Shown one piece after another: positions 46,901 to 55,475 of a stretch of DNA of 64,000 bases. Position numbers and translations under genes: made by a program. Under the pieces are notes generated by a model, which worked only from the letters and a program-made list of their open reading frames with translations, was not told the DNA's origin and did not search any database. How positions within the stretch are numbered: position 1 is the stretch's first letter; each line of letters begins with the position of its first letter. Origin of the DNA: JAJRPT01 sp965661945 (GTDB lineage: Bacteria > Bacteroidota > Ignavibacteria > Kapaibacteriales > UBA2268); NCBI GenBank assembly GCA_965661945.1, contig CBFIFP010000007.1:1-64000 (forward strand), given 5' to 3'.

Positions 46901-49900
46901 CACTTACATTAACAACAGCAGATTTTGCTATGAATGTTTCTGGTGGCAATGCAACTTTAAGTAGTTTTACATATTCAAGTAGAAATTCAAATACTTATAC
47001 TTTTGATGCTACTTGGTCAGGTGAATTTAACGGTTCTGAAGCTATTACAATTAATGCATTAAATAATACTTCTTTATTTGATAGAGCAGGTAATGCTTTA
47101 CAATCATCAAGCACTGTTGGAAGAAATGCACTTGTAAGACCTACAATTACATTTAATGCACCTACTCCACAATATGTAAACACAGCAGGAACTGCTACAT
47201 TTACAATTGACTTAACAAATACTGCAACATCTAACTTAGCTAATGATGATTTTAGTTTAATATATAGTGGTACTGGTGGTGGAACAATTGCAAATTATAG
47301 TGGTGGATTAACAACTGGTACATTTACTGTAACAGGACTTACTGGTAATGGTTCAGCAAGTATAACTGTAGCTGCAGACCAAGTACTAAGTCCAGAAGGA
47401 TATGGTAATTTATCAAGAACAACTACTACACCAATTGAAGTTGATAACATTAACCCAATTGCAACAATTGGTCAACCATCACTAACATATACAAATAGTG
47501 CAGGAACATTTACTTATTTAGTATCATATACTGATGAAAATAGTGGATTAAACTCTGTTACATTATCAACTAATGATATTACATTTGATGAAATAAATGG
47601 AACAATTACTTCGAAATCATTTAGCGTAACTAACAACGGAACAAATTCTTCAACTGTAACTTTATGGACAGTTGAAGGTAGTGGAGATGTAGCAATTAGA
47701 GTAGGTGCAGGAGTTGTAACAGATAATGCAAATAACTCAAATACACAAACATCATTTAGCAATTATGTAACAATAGATAATACACCTCCTTCAGCTACAT
47801 TATCATATACAGTTAATGGTACAGAAAGAACAATTGGAAATGATGATAAATTAGTTGTAATTTCAGCTACTTTTAATGAGCCAATGGATATTGCAAACAA
47901 TGTTGAATTAGACATTGATGTACCTGGTGCTGGTGATATTGCAAACGCTGTAATGACTAGAGTGTCTGCAACAAGTTATACATATACTTGGGATGTTGAT
48001 GGTGTTGGTAGTGCAGGTGATGGTGCGGCAACATTTACTTTCGTAAGTGGAACTGATTTAGCTAACAACGCGGCTGCTGATGGAGAAGAGCATTCTATTC
48101 CATCATTTACATTAGATAATACTCCTCCAACAATTTCTTCATTCTCATTTACAAATGTAGATAATACAACAGCAGTTGTTATTTTCTCAGAAGGCGTATA
48201 TGGAGAAAATGCTGCTTCAGGAAATTATGGTTCAGGGCAAGTACAATTTGCTAACGATTTAGACTATACATCATATGTTAATAGTGGTTCGGCAGTATTT
48301 ATTGCAGTAACGAATCCTTCTCATTCAGCAGGTTCTGCAACAATTAATAATAATGGAATATTTATTAATAATGGACCTTCAAATGGATCAGAAACTGTTG
48401 TTATAGAAGCTAAATCTGGTCCAACAGCGGGTATTTATGACTTTGCAGGAAACTTAATAAATAGTGCAATTTCAGCTACAGCAACTATGAACAAAAAAGC
48501 AACAATTCAAGATGCTTGGATAGTAAATGCTGATGCTACTTATGGAATTGGTACAAGTATTACATTTAACTTAGAATTTGATTTTGTTATAAATACAGCA
48601 TCTTCTGCTTCTATGTCATTAAATAATGGTGGAGTTGCAACTTATGCTGGTGGTGAAGGTTCAAAAACTATTTCTATGGTTTATGTAGTAAGCGAAAGTG
48701 ATAATTCACAAGTAGATTTATCACATAATGCTACAAATTCTATTTCACCTGTGAATGCGTTCACAGATAATAGAGGATATGAAGTTAATCAAACTTTACC
48801 TTTAACAACAGTTGTAACTGGTGATCACCAAGTAAATGTTGATACTGATAAACCGACAATAACAATTGGTTCTCCAAGTGCAACAATAGGTAATAGTAGT
48901 GCAACATTCACTTATGTATTAACTTATGCAGATGTAACTAGTTCAATTGCATCAGCAACTACAACTAATGCAGATATTGAATTTAATAATCCAAATAATG
49001 TTGTAATTGGAAATACTTTAGTACAAACAACTGGTACCTCATCTTCTACTATATCTCTTTGGAATATAACTGGAGATGGAGATTTATCATTAAGAATAAG
49101 AGAAAATGTAATTGATGATCTCGCTGGGAATGTGAATATTGTGACTGCATATAGTAATATAGTAACTGTTGACAATACACCTCCAGTAGTAACATTTGAA
49201 AATGTTAATCCAAGCAACGTTAATTCAGCTGGAACAGCAACATTTACATTTAGTGCAATAGGTGCAAACTTAAATAACTTAGCATCAAACTCATTTACAT
49301 TAGTACATGATGGTTCAGCAAACGGAACAATAAATTATATTGGTGGAACAACATCAAGTGCAACAGTAACAGTAACAGGCTTAACAGGAAATGGTTCAGC
49401 AAGTGTAACAATGTTAGCAGGAGCATTTACAGATAATGCAACAAATGCAAGTATAGCAGTTACAAGCAATGGTGTAATAGTAGATAATACAGCACCTATA
49501 GTTTCTTCTAATACAACATTTGCAAATCCAATTAACTCAAGTGGAACTGCAACTTATGTATTTACTGCAACAGAAGCAGATAATAATAATATAGTAAATG
49601 GAACTAATTTCACAATTGTTCATAATGGAACAAATGGTGGAACTGTGACTTATATTGGTGGAACTACAAGTTCAGCAACTGTTAGTTTAACAGGAGTAAA
49701 TGGAGATGGAACTGTTTATTTAGCAGTTAATTCTGGTCAATTTACAGACAATGCATTAAATGGAAACGTTTCAACTACATCTACAAATGCAGTTACTATT
49801 GATAATGCGTTACCTTCTGCAACTATTACAAATAGTTTTGGTACATTTACTCCAAATCAAAATGTTTCTGCTACTTTAACATTTAGCGAAGCTGTAACAG

Positions 49901-51663
49901 GAATAAATATTAGTGATATTATTCAAACAACTAATGGATCAACTACTGTTTCTGCTACTTACTCAGGTGGAACAATTTATGAATTGACGATAAATGCGAC
50001 AACTCCAAATCAGAATGTAAGTGTTTGGTTGGATGCAAATGAAGCTAACGACAATGCAGGTAATGGTAATACAAGTTCAAATACTTTAACTTACTTATAT
50101 CAAGCATTAACATCTTATTCTCAAGTGGTTTTGACTGATGAAGGTACTTCATCAACAGTTTCATTGGGTAGTACTAACCGAGCATTTACTTTAGAAATAA
50201 ATGATGATAAAGGTCAAGGTACAGATGGTCTTGGTGATGATTTAAATACAATATTTACTCAAGTAACTATAGGTAAATCTGGTTCATACAACTTTGATGA
50301 TTTAATTGAATCTGCAACATTCTATTCAAATAATGGAACATCATTAGGAACTGCTACAGTCAATGCAAGCAATTTAGTATTTAATATTTCGCCTTCTCAA
50401 ACTATAACTGACGATAATAGTGGGACATACTATGTTAATTACAAATTAAATAGTAGCTCTACATTTGATATTGATAATGTATCATTAACATTTACTTTAA
50501 ATGGATCTACTGGTATTACAACAGCCGTTGGATCTACTGTATTTGATAATGTTACGAAATCTACTGGTGACTTTAATGCTAATCAAGTTAAAGTGGCTGC
50601 AACTAAATTATTATTTGCTTCTCAACCTCAAAACCATACTTTGGGTAACGGTGCTACATTTACAGTAAGAGCAACTGATGCTGGAAATAACCTAGACAAG
50701 GACTTTGTAGGTGAAATAAGAATAGTATCAACTATTGGAAAAGCATCTGCACAAGATAGTACAGAAAACGCTGGAAATGGTACATTCACATTTAATAGTT
50801 ATAAATTCAATACTTGGGCTTCTAATACAACAATAAAAGCACAAGCAACTGGATTGACTGAAGCAACATCTAATGCATTTAGTATTAGAGCAAATGCTCC
50901 TACAGCTCCTTCTGGAATTGCGATTAGTAGAATTAATAATTTACTTTTAAGAGTTAGATGGACAGCAGGTAAAGATGCTTCAGGGAATGATGCTAAGTCG
51001 TTAGTGCTTTTAAGAATAATTAGTAATAATAACTATGCTCTCTTAAATGATGATACTAATGATGAAATATTAAGTCAGTTGAGTAGCACATTTGAAGCAA
51101 ATAGTTCTTATCTAAACGGTTCAGTTCAATCAACTGATTTGGATGATATTAATGGTGGAAAAGGAAAAATAGTATTATATGGAATTGGTGAACAATTTGG
51201 AACTGAAAGAGAAGTTGAAGTAACATCAAATATTAATATTAGATCTAAAAATTGGTCAGCTGCAATTTATTCTTTTGATGGTGCAACTAATGACATAAAT
51301 ACAATATCGTTCAATGTAAATAATGCTTCGAAAAGACAATACGTTTCAAAAGACATATTCGAAGTTGAAACTGATAAAGTTTCTCCTAATAACTTATTCA
51401 GTGTTGGTGGTATTAATCCTAACCCAGTTAGAGATGAGTTTAGAATGAATTTGACACTTAACGAGACATTAGATGTAACAGTTGATTTATACTCAACAGT
51501 AGGTCAGAAAATAGGTACATTGTTCAATGCAAGTTCTTTAAGTGCTGGTACGAATGTATTATTTATGAACATGAGCATGTTTGATGTATCTCAAGGTACT
51601 TACATGCTTCAAATTAAAGCTGGTGATGAAATTATGATGGTTCCTTTTGTGTTCCAAAAATAA
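37951..51663 (+). CDS. Giant T9SS-secreted adhesin-like protein (4570 aa)
   Basis: The ATG at 37951 is chosen over the TTG at 37915 because AAAGG lies upstream and the signal peptide starts there (MFQKLYSILLVML..., cleavage near VWAQ). Two FnIII-like domains (about 28-260) lead into at least sixteen repeats of about 110 residues, each joined by a linker of the IDANRPTI type followed by a YGIG motif (39.1-45.1 kb). A second array of Ig-like domains with SSATFTY and DNTAP linkers follows (45-50 kb), then a FnIII-like module and a T9SS type A sorting domain (GGINPNPVRDEF to the C-terminal FVFQK). The gene is intact over 13.7 kb. A long cell-surface filament or adhesin is the likely role. Confidence 0.85.
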   Translation: MFQKLYSILLVMLSFMIASNSVWAQAPSKQASYVSFSNVDETQMRISWINGNGGNRIVTITPAGETVENPTNGTNYTANTNYGSAATITTNTRVVYNGSGRKRTVLVSGLTGSTSYTVKVFEYNFSGGQRTYQTADAVNNPRGIKTAIAKPSNITFSNIGFSSASATWTGGTSTDMILSLYNNTLDGYHIFYEESNIGDVSYGDGTSYSFTLQDLDLDLNGDPSSSTFNYGIRLKAKDGAEESAWFPANFTSSTFQTIEDATPPSFTYSIYTDNSLSSTASRTLTPGTYYVKVESSELLDDNPSITFTADADGGSGTDMDVSDETLSWTVDDQTWVYTLTIPTANYDNDNSVNDESTTFSVGGEDYALNSGTVTDIGDVGFASYSIDNRPPADLTVAVPSGTFGIGQTLTATITIANNETSATYGSMTFNGVDVASDANFNELGSGSYTIDYNVSEFDTDLSVADAAWSSLSFSMVDQNGNSSTFVTTASIGGSNTLTIDAHSPTITELILPADDFAVGEVASVTFTALGAGEWSTLTTGQFNGQALTNFAYEGGQYQNNQTSTYTADYTVTEDDLDLIAGAGLTFSLALTDQANNLGLTYNASSITPTNLASFNVDANSPTITAVYLPSSTFGIGTAVLATFTMAELDRDNVSYDNVNMTVYMNGEALNWHPEVKQIGSQIGSTSYTASYTVVEGHTDQIDVATENATGMSFTIVDSFGNVSNTRTITEATGNITIDATKPVVTAAWIPASDTGEYGIGSTFNIDIVFTETDDAVSGSATFNTANLTANTTVSSDTYTLVYTVGDGHPNIFNATEVPGTFTITDRAGNESIITNLNANVFGGSGSITIVGTRPTVEAIYFTSDTYTVGETVTATFTVASSNASDLTDFSTTFNVNGFTLELDNSNTIGSGSYTAEFTLTDRTGYDVNGISSLTFTIQTEDSYGNTSLTYNDVATGGNTISPTLVGGSDFVINSSIPTISSVSIPSANYKVGDHISATITTDSDIFGDYLLTGASASINNVEITDFVNLTATTYAVTYTVVEGDVDRASIDLIPTWFRVRDVQGNVSATFTDDLTSTGAVTIDANTPGKPTVAITAGSYGIGDEITIIVVSAETHPNIAPFGPYTVQTAEINGQIATNLARSLTTSTYTMDYTVQSGDVDRYNNVAAIPINFAFNDPNGNSSATATTGDAILYNGSDLYIDGNSASVTAMYLPSGTFIIDENITVTFTADDNNYANNAHTFTINGYEVSTFTNLGSNSYSAQWSIVEGQTDHIGIGSLTFNISTSDTFGNESLVYTSASITPAIVGGDGSFIVDANRPQIASATVSNGLHGIGQSINITFAMTDAEDFTGVTLVNNSSSFNSQSYTSFTENLGDDNYTLQYAVLEGHTNVASIDLLSASITVVDKNGNSSLPTNPFWSPDNPDFIVDNSGTFRIDAERPTISNVFVVGDDYGIGSTVTVVVTTTDNFNDELTLNSASFNNTSIPTSRWSRNSNSYTTYYVVTEGDNEAYTTATQLNTLFSIQDESSNTISNTTYAITQVGGNQVAIDASSASITAIDFASQTHKVGDDVTFTFTADYSNYADAAHTFTINGIELTDVDFDNIGSNSYTGTFTVSENDGDVANVGALGFTIQTSDTFGNESVQYTNGNGLNEITATGAAFSIDANSPTITSVVVESGNFKINDVISMTFTLDVNATDQANTMLLIPASSSFNGKPIENFAKINGTQYSGEYTVISGDVDVPTFGDLSGTITVEDLVGNISNELAKNVDWTVDGGGAFSIKANAPVITGVYVDGDLWGIGETVSMTITTDGDEEGLSLYGASSSFNNQPVTNFTEINGNSGSYTVEYTVVENDDFIATLADLTNAATLTLIDQNLNISNSFTGAFTFGNGSTFSIDADRPTVTSITAPSQTYSIGESFTATITASKPYITTASGSFNNETFTGQAYDQNSLTFTAVYTVVEGNEDRSNANQVPYSMTMTDVYGNESVDYNGNFVANADFAIDANRPYVDAITFENGKYGIGTTLTATFTARTKANDGTIDGTQPLESGLSLVSASINGIDVSGSFADIGSGSYTLAYTISEGDVDRANAGLIPVKIVLTDASGNESNNNNDDPRNVYSTGSTSIDATRPVINDIFVEASDNVSQNNNHKIGDDVTINVVADTDSFGGVAYSSGTISINGEDEAGTLSHNSGTYTFTYTVTEGNIDRTSLASTPMTFTLVDDHGNESQVSTQLDATLSGTNFNIDANRPTFIVDYLFGHSKLTSPLINDYPYIATVNEPFTVRVTTNENVRYSAITPAALQATPTISIVAQGTNNNFTNTNLTYQGTVGGTTTFTIPVRTIAEDLGTDGTVAETVTAVFTDLAGNISTTNPTNEASRSFNIDATKPNFTFTYYTDAGFTTEIPAHGRLDAGTYYIKIEADELVKPLATFTIVNPEDNSFDVSEVFNAGVNTTTFSYEREITDATTVAGLTSETYTITSEDVIGNKLVSGSFTNSDTYLVYVDTQDPTATVTVAFENTNADIITIDNPSATVSVVYNEDMDQTTSPSITFTGNPLMFSDGAGSWSTARTFTQSFTHDLTEEIVSNVSATVNTVSGATDIAGNTDIGAASATFDVNTEIAVASASISLYVFETENVINYDNRDIEVKVWYDRNMNTSTTPSITFTNEANFGSATNANWSGSRTWTATFTHSGTEFEAHESATVSGSDVNGARDFVNNLAGGVESSTFRIDTEVPTFTINAPTSTNNNSATIGNSSVTFTYVVDYDDNIGGGLHAVSLSTNDITVNKVSGNVTSHSISVANNGINSSTISIWAAEGDGYLSLTIGEDVVTDLSGNTNTMTAESATIQIDNTAPTIDAHNFVYEIVNSTRSNTLTIDVSGADYNNVASSSFTFALTDATGGTINSASNGSTSQVNVVFDNLADDGSASITMVTGVFSDIAGNNSPSFTTSGIEVDNTAPTLVAPLTITNIDNTNMWFTSTENLYTDDLGASLTLTTADFAMNVSGGNATLSSFTYSSRNSNTYTFDATWSGEFNGSEAITINALNNTSLFDRAGNALQSSSTVGRNALVRPTITFNAPTPQYVNTAGTATFTIDLTNTATSNLANDDFSLIYSGTGGGTIANYSGGLTTGTFTVTGLTGNGSASITVAADQVLSPEGYGNLSRTTTTPIEVDNINPIATIGQPSLTYTNSAGTFTYLVSYTDENSGLNSVTLSTNDITFDEINGTITSKSFSVTNNGTNSSTVTLWTVEGSGDVAIRVGAGVVTDNANNSNTQTSFSNYVTIDNTPPSATLSYTVNGTERTIGNDDKLVVISATFNEPMDIANNVELDIDVPGAGDIANAVMTRVSATSYTYTWDVDGVGSAGDGAATFTFVSGTDLANNAAADGEEHSIPSFTLDNTPPTISSFSFTNVDNTTAVVIFSEGVYGENAASGNYGSGQVQFANDLDYTSYVNSGSAVFIAVTNPSHSAGSATINNNGIFINNGPSNGSETVVIEAKSGPTAGIYDFAGNLINSAISATATMNKKATIQDAWIVNADATYGIGTSITFNLEFDFVINTASSASMSLNNGGVATYAGGEGSKTISMVYVVSESDNSQVDLSHNATNSISPVNAFTDNRGYEVNQTLPLTTVVTGDHQVNVDTDKPTITIGSPSATIGNSSATFTYVLTYADVTSSIASATTTNADIEFNNPNNVVIGNTLVQTTGTSSSTISLWNITGDGDLSLRIRENVIDDLAGNVNIVTAYSNIVTVDNTPPVVTFENVNPSNVNSAGTATFTFSAIGANLNNLASNSFTLVHDGSANGTINYIGGTTSSATVTVTGLTGNGSASVTMLAGAFTDNATNASIAVTSNGVIVDNTAPIVSSNTTFANPINSSGTATYVFTATEADNNNIVNGTNFTIVHNGTNGGTVTYIGGTTSSATVSLTGVNGDGTVYLAVNSGQFTDNALNGNVSTTSTNAVTIDNALPSATITNSFGTFTPNQNVSATLTFSEAVTGINISDIIQTTNGSTTVSATYSGGTIYELTINATTPNQNVSVWLDANEANDNAGNGNTSSNTLTYLYQALTSYSQVVLTDEGTSSTVSLGSTNRAFTLEINDDKGQGTDGLGDDLNTIFTQVTIGKSGSYNFDDLIESATFYSNNGTSLGTATVNASNLVFNISPSQTITDDNSGTYYVNYKLNSSSTFDIDNVSLTFTLNGSTGITTAVGSTVFDNVTKSTGDFNANQVKVAATKLLFASQPQNHTLGNGATFTVRATDAGNNLDKDFVGEIRIVSTIGKASAQDSTENAGNGTFTFNSYKFNTWASNTTIKAQATGLTEATSNAFSIRANAPTAPSGIAISRINNLLLRVRWTAGKDASGNDAKSLVLLRIISNNNYALLNDDTNDEILSQLSSTFEANSSYLNGSVQSTDLDDINGGKGKIVLYGIGEQFGTEREVEVTSNINIRSKNWSAAIYSFDGATNDINTISFNVNNASKRQYVSKDIFEVETDKVSPNNLFSVGGINPNPVRDEFRMNLTLNETLDVTVDLYSTVGQKIGTLFNASSLSAGTNVLFMNMSMFDVSQGTYMLQIKAGDEIMMVPFVFQK

Positions 51664-51685
51664 TAGACGCAACTGACAATATAAT

Positions 51686-51716
51686 AAGCAGGGTAATATT
51701 ACCCTGCTTTTTTTTT
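51686..51716 (+). terminator. Intrinsic terminator after the giant adhesin
   Basis: Perfect palindrome AAGCAGGGTAA / TTACCCTGCTT with a TA centre, followed by a run of T. It begins 22 bases after the stop, and the sequence between resembles that after the partial gene at the window start. Confidence 0.95.
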
Positions 51717-51777
51717 GAATTATGAAAAGTTAAGAAAATTACTTAATTTTAATTTTTAAAATTTACAAATTTTTAAA

Positions 51778-53847
51778 ATGAGCAAAAAGAAGAGAATTAA
51801 AGAAAAGAAAAATGTGCAGTCAAATATAGATTCACAATTTGATGTAATTGATGACCAGAATGATTCTGATTCACCAATTATGAGTTGGATTAATAAAAAT
51901 AGAAGATTAACTTATTTATTAATGGGTTTATTTATTGGGTTGTCATCCTTTTTCTTGTATTATAATACTATTGATTATGAACTTGTTTATTGTGATGATA
52001 ATATCTTTATCTATGATTTTCAAGAATTTAACAAAAATATAGATAATATTTGGGATAGTTTTAATCGTACTTTTGGAACGTCATACTATCGTCCAATTCT
52101 TGGAATGTCGTTTGTTTTAGATGCTAATATTGGTATATGGCAAGGGTTGGAAGGTGGACACTTAAACCCAATGCCTTTTCAATTGTCCAATAATATTTTT
52201 CATGTTATTGGTTCAATTTTAGTATTTATATTTTTGGCTCAGTTAAGATACAATATAATTGCAGTATTTTTCTTCTCATTAATATTTGCGGTACATCCAA
52301 TTCTAACACCGGCTGTATCGTGGATATCGGGTCGGAATGATAGTTTAATAACTATATTCATCCTATTGTCTTTTATGACGAATATAGCCTATTATAGGGC
52401 TAAAAACCCTGCTTTAAAATATCCAATGCTTCTTTTGCACCTTTTCTTTTTTGCAACTGCTCTTTTCACTAAAGAAATTGCTTCTATGTTTACATTGCTT
52501 GTTGTAGGATATAACTTATTTTTTAGAGAAGGTATAGTTGATAAAGTAGCAGGAAAATATAAACTAAATTATAAAAACTTCTTTAGTTCTGAAAATTTAA
52601 TTTTAGCAGCTGGTTGGAGTATTGTTGCGTTGATATGGAATAATCTAAGAACGGCTGCATTTGAAGGAATTAATAATCCTGATGAAATTGGTCTTTCAGC
52701 ATTTATTAAAAATCTTCCAACTCCTTTTGCGATGATTGGTAAAATATTTTTACCAGTTAAAATGATAGCACTTTCTACATTTGAAATGTTTTCTATAATT
52801 TCTGGTGCTATAATTATTGTAACTTTGATTGTTCTTGCATTTAAAATTAATGATGTTAGAAAAAGACATATAATGTTTGGTTTATTTTGGTTCTTAATTT
52901 TCTTGGGGCCTACTTTATTTATTCGTATTTTGAATGTTGATGATTTCTTTGATTATGCAGAACATAGAGCTTATCTCATTATGGTTGGGATATTTGTTAT
53001 TGTTCTTGAATTGATGAAAGGACTCAAGATTAATTATTCTAAACCAAGTACTATTGCTGGACTCACTCTTATAGTATTAATCTTTGGATATAAATCATAT
53101 AATTATAAGTTCGAGTTTGATGGTAGAAAGAATTTCTGGTCTCATATGACTGAAATGTATCCATTTAAAGCAAGAGGTTATCTTGATTTAGGCAAAGCTT
53201 ATCTTGTGAAAGGTGAGCTAAACGAAGCAGATAGTTTATATCAACTTGGTATTGAAAGAAACCCCGAAAATATGAACTTCTACATTGATTTAAGTGTAGT
53301 AAAAATTCAAAAGAAAGAATTTGCGGAAGCAGAAAAATTTGCATCTAAAGCAGTTGAATTATCGAAAAAAAGCGGCAGAATCAGTACTGGTGACAAACTT
53401 GCTTATACTTATCTTGGTACTGCTTTGATTTCCCAGAATAAGTTTGCTGAAGCGAAAGTTCCTCTTTTGCAGGCAATTAACTTAACTGGCGGTAAAGATG
53501 CTGACGTGCTTCACAAATATGCCATTTCTCTTCATAATACTGGTGAATATGAAGAAGCTATTAAGTATTATTCGGCTTCTCTTAGAATAAATTCTAAAGA
53601 TTTCCAAGCAATGACTAATTATGGAGTAGCTTTATCTCACGTTGGTAATGGTGATGCAGAGAAAATATTACGTCACGCTGTAATGCTAAATCCAAAAGCT
53701 GAAGTATCTTATGTGAATTTGATTAATCATCTAATTAAAACTCAAAAATTTGCTGATATTCAAGAACTTGTTGGTATAGCGAAACAAAATGATGTTAAAA
53801 TACGTGATAATGTTATGAAGCAGTTAAATTCAATTGGTATTCAATAA
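51778..53847 (+). CDS. TMTC-like multi-membrane protein with TPR repeats
   Basis: A charged N-terminal head (1-45) is followed by about ten to eleven membrane helices (50-440) and a periplasmic TPR domain (about 455-689) of some six repeats. The first periplasmic loop carries YCDDNIFI and the SYYRPILGMSF segment that mark the TMTC/GT-C family, in which acidic residues of this loop bind metal and lipid-phosphate-sugar donors. A polyprenyl-sugar-dependent O-glycosyltransferase is plausible; its position next to secreted proteins suggests they are the acceptors. The S41 protease follows after 3 bases, giving an operon. Confidence 0.8.
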   Translation: MSKKKRIKEKKNVQSNIDSQFDVIDDQNDSDSPIMSWINKNRRLTYLLMGLFIGLSSFFLYYNTIDYELVYCDDNIFIYDFQEFNKNIDNIWDSFNRTFGTSYYRPILGMSFVLDANIGIWQGLEGGHLNPMPFQLSNNIFHVIGSILVFIFLAQLRYNIIAVFFFSLIFAVHPILTPAVSWISGRNDSLITIFILLSFMTNIAYYRAKNPALKYPMLLLHLFFFATALFTKEIASMFTLLVVGYNLFFREGIVDKVAGKYKLNYKNFFSSENLILAAGWSIVALIWNNLRTAAFEGINNPDEIGLSAFIKNLPTPFAMIGKIFLPVKMIALSTFEMFSIISGAIIIVTLIVLAFKINDVRKRHIMFGLFWFLIFLGPTLFIRILNVDDFFDYAEHRAYLIMVGIFVIVLELMKGLKINYSKPSTIAGLTLIVLIFGYKSYNYKFEFDGRKNFWSHMTEMYPFKARGYLDLGKAYLVKGELNEADSLYQLGIERNPENMNFYIDLSVVKIQKKEFAEAEKFASKAVELSKKSGRISTGDKLAYTYLGTALISQNKFAEAKVPLLQAINLTGGKDADVLHKYAISLHNTGEYEEAIKYYSASLRINSKDFQAMTNYGVALSHVGNGDAEKILRHAVMLNPKAEVSYVNLINHLIKTQKFADIQELVGIAKQNDVKIRDNVMKQLNSIGIQ

Positions 53848-53850
53848 ATA

Positions 53851-55437
53851 ATGCGTATTTTTATTCTCCTAATATTTTTAAATATAGCCCTATTAAGTCA
53901 AGAAATTGATAGTAATAGGGCTATTATTATTAATAATCAAGTTGCAAAATTTCAGAATTTACTTCGAACTATTGAAACTCAATATGTGGATTCCGTTGAT
54001 TTGGTTAAAGTTGCTGAAGCAAGTTTCAAAGCTATGCTCAAAGAACTCGATAACCAATCCTTTTATTTTACCGAAGAAGAATATAAAAATCTTGTTCGTC
54101 AACAAGAAGGTAAATCTACTTACGGTATCGGAATTGAGTTTAAAATATTTCAAGATACTTGCTACGTAAGCAAAGTATTACCAAATAGTAGCGCCGATTC
54201 AATTGGATTAGAAGTTGGCGATATTCTACTTTTTGCCGATGGTCAAAAAATAACTGGACCTAATTCCTCGAAAGCAAACTCAATTATTAATGGCGAGCAA
54301 AACACAAAATTAGAACTTATCGTAAAGAAAAATAGCGAGATTGGTTTGCTCGAACTTACAGCAAATAGGGGAGTCTTCCCAGTTTCGAGTATTCTAACTT
54401 CATTTTTTATCTCAAATTCAAAAATCGGATATATTAAATTTAATAATTTCACACAAACTACTTATAATGATTTTCTTAAGAATGTTAACGAACTAAAAGA
54501 CAATGGCTTAGAAAAACTAATCGTTGATATAAGAAATTTACCTGGTGGCTTACTTGATAAAGCCATCCAAGTTACTGGATTATTCGTCGAAAAAGATAAA
54601 CTTATCACTAAACTCACTGGCAAAAATAAAACTTACGAAAAAGAATACAAATCTGAAGTTGAGCCAATTTTCAAGAATATTCCACTTGCGATTATAGTTA
54701 ATAAAGAAACTGCTTCCGCAGGTGAAATCTTCGCTGGTGCTATCCAAGATTACGACAGAGGGCTAATTATAGGCGAAAAAACATTCGGCAAAGGAACTGT
54801 GCAAAATGCTTGGGTTTTTGGTGATAGTTCGGCGTTTAGAATGACTATTACTAAATATACTACTCCCTCTGGTCGCCCAGTTGAGAAAACTGAAAAAAGC
54901 GAAGAAGTCAATATCGATACTCGTTTTATGGACGAAAATATCAAAAAACAAATCGAAAAAACTATGGCACTCTACGGAAATTCTAAAACTACCGGTATTT
55001 ATCATTCTGAAGGGGGTAGATTGATTCTGGCACCTGGTGGCATAATTCCCGACAAAGTACTTGATGAAGACACTCTAACGCTCCTTACTCGTGTTTATAT
55101 CGAAAGAGATTATATCACAGAATATGCTTTGAAATATAGCATAGCAAATAAAAGAACTTTTAAAGAAACTTACAAAGATAACTATATAAAATTTATTGAA
55201 AAATTTGAAGTATCTCCACAAATGTTCGATGAATTTGCAAAAGTAATCGACCAATACAAAGTATTCAATAAAGAAATGTACGAACAAGATAAACGTTATA
55301 TAATTAATTACTTAAAAGCATCTATAGCCAATTTTGTATGGGGACAAAATGCTTTCTATTATGGACTACTTTACATTGACAACTTAGCCATCGAAGCTGT
55401 GAATTCTATTCCAAATAAAACTAGTGTTTTGGAGTGA
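53851..55437 (+). CDS. S41 family carboxy-terminal processing protease (CtpA-like)
   Basis: Periplasmic serine/lysine protease with a signal peptide (1-16), a PDZ domain (about 90-175) and the catalytic domain (about 180-345). The nucleophile serine lies in NKETASAGEIFAGA near residue 290 and the lysine in GEKTFGKGTVQ near 315. A C-terminal helical extension of about 170 residues follows, ending LAIEAVNSIPNKTSVLE. A copy of the last ~19 codons occurs twice downstream as a remnant (56241-56300 and 58755-58814). It is co-transcribed with the TMTC-like gene. Confidence 0.93.
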   Translation: MRIFILLIFLNIALLSQEIDSNRAIIINNQVAKFQNLLRTIETQYVDSVDLVKVAEASFKAMLKELDNQSFYFTEEEYKNLVRQQEGKSTYGIGIEFKIFQDTCYVSKVLPNSSADSIGLEVGDILLFADGQKITGPNSSKANSIINGEQNTKLELIVKKNSEIGLLELTANRGVFPVSSILTSFFISNSKIGYIKFNNFTQTTYNDFLKNVNELKDNGLEKLIVDIRNLPGGLLDKAIQVTGLFVEKDKLITKLTGKNKTYEKEYKSEVEPIFKNIPLAIIVNKETASAGEIFAGAIQDYDRGLIIGEKTFGKGTVQNAWVFGDSSAFRMTITKYTTPSGRPVEKTEKSEEVNIDTRFMDENIKKQIEKTMALYGNSKTTGIYHSEGGRLILAPGGIIPDKVLDEDTLTLLTRVYIERDYITEYALKYSIANKRTFKETYKDNYIKFIEKFEVSPQMFDEFAKVIDQYKVFNKEMYEQDKRYIINYLKASIANFVWGQNAFYYGLLYIDNLAIEAVNSIPNKTSVLE

Positions 55438-55475
55438 AGAAAATGAAGCATTTTTATATTTTTAACTTTAATTAT

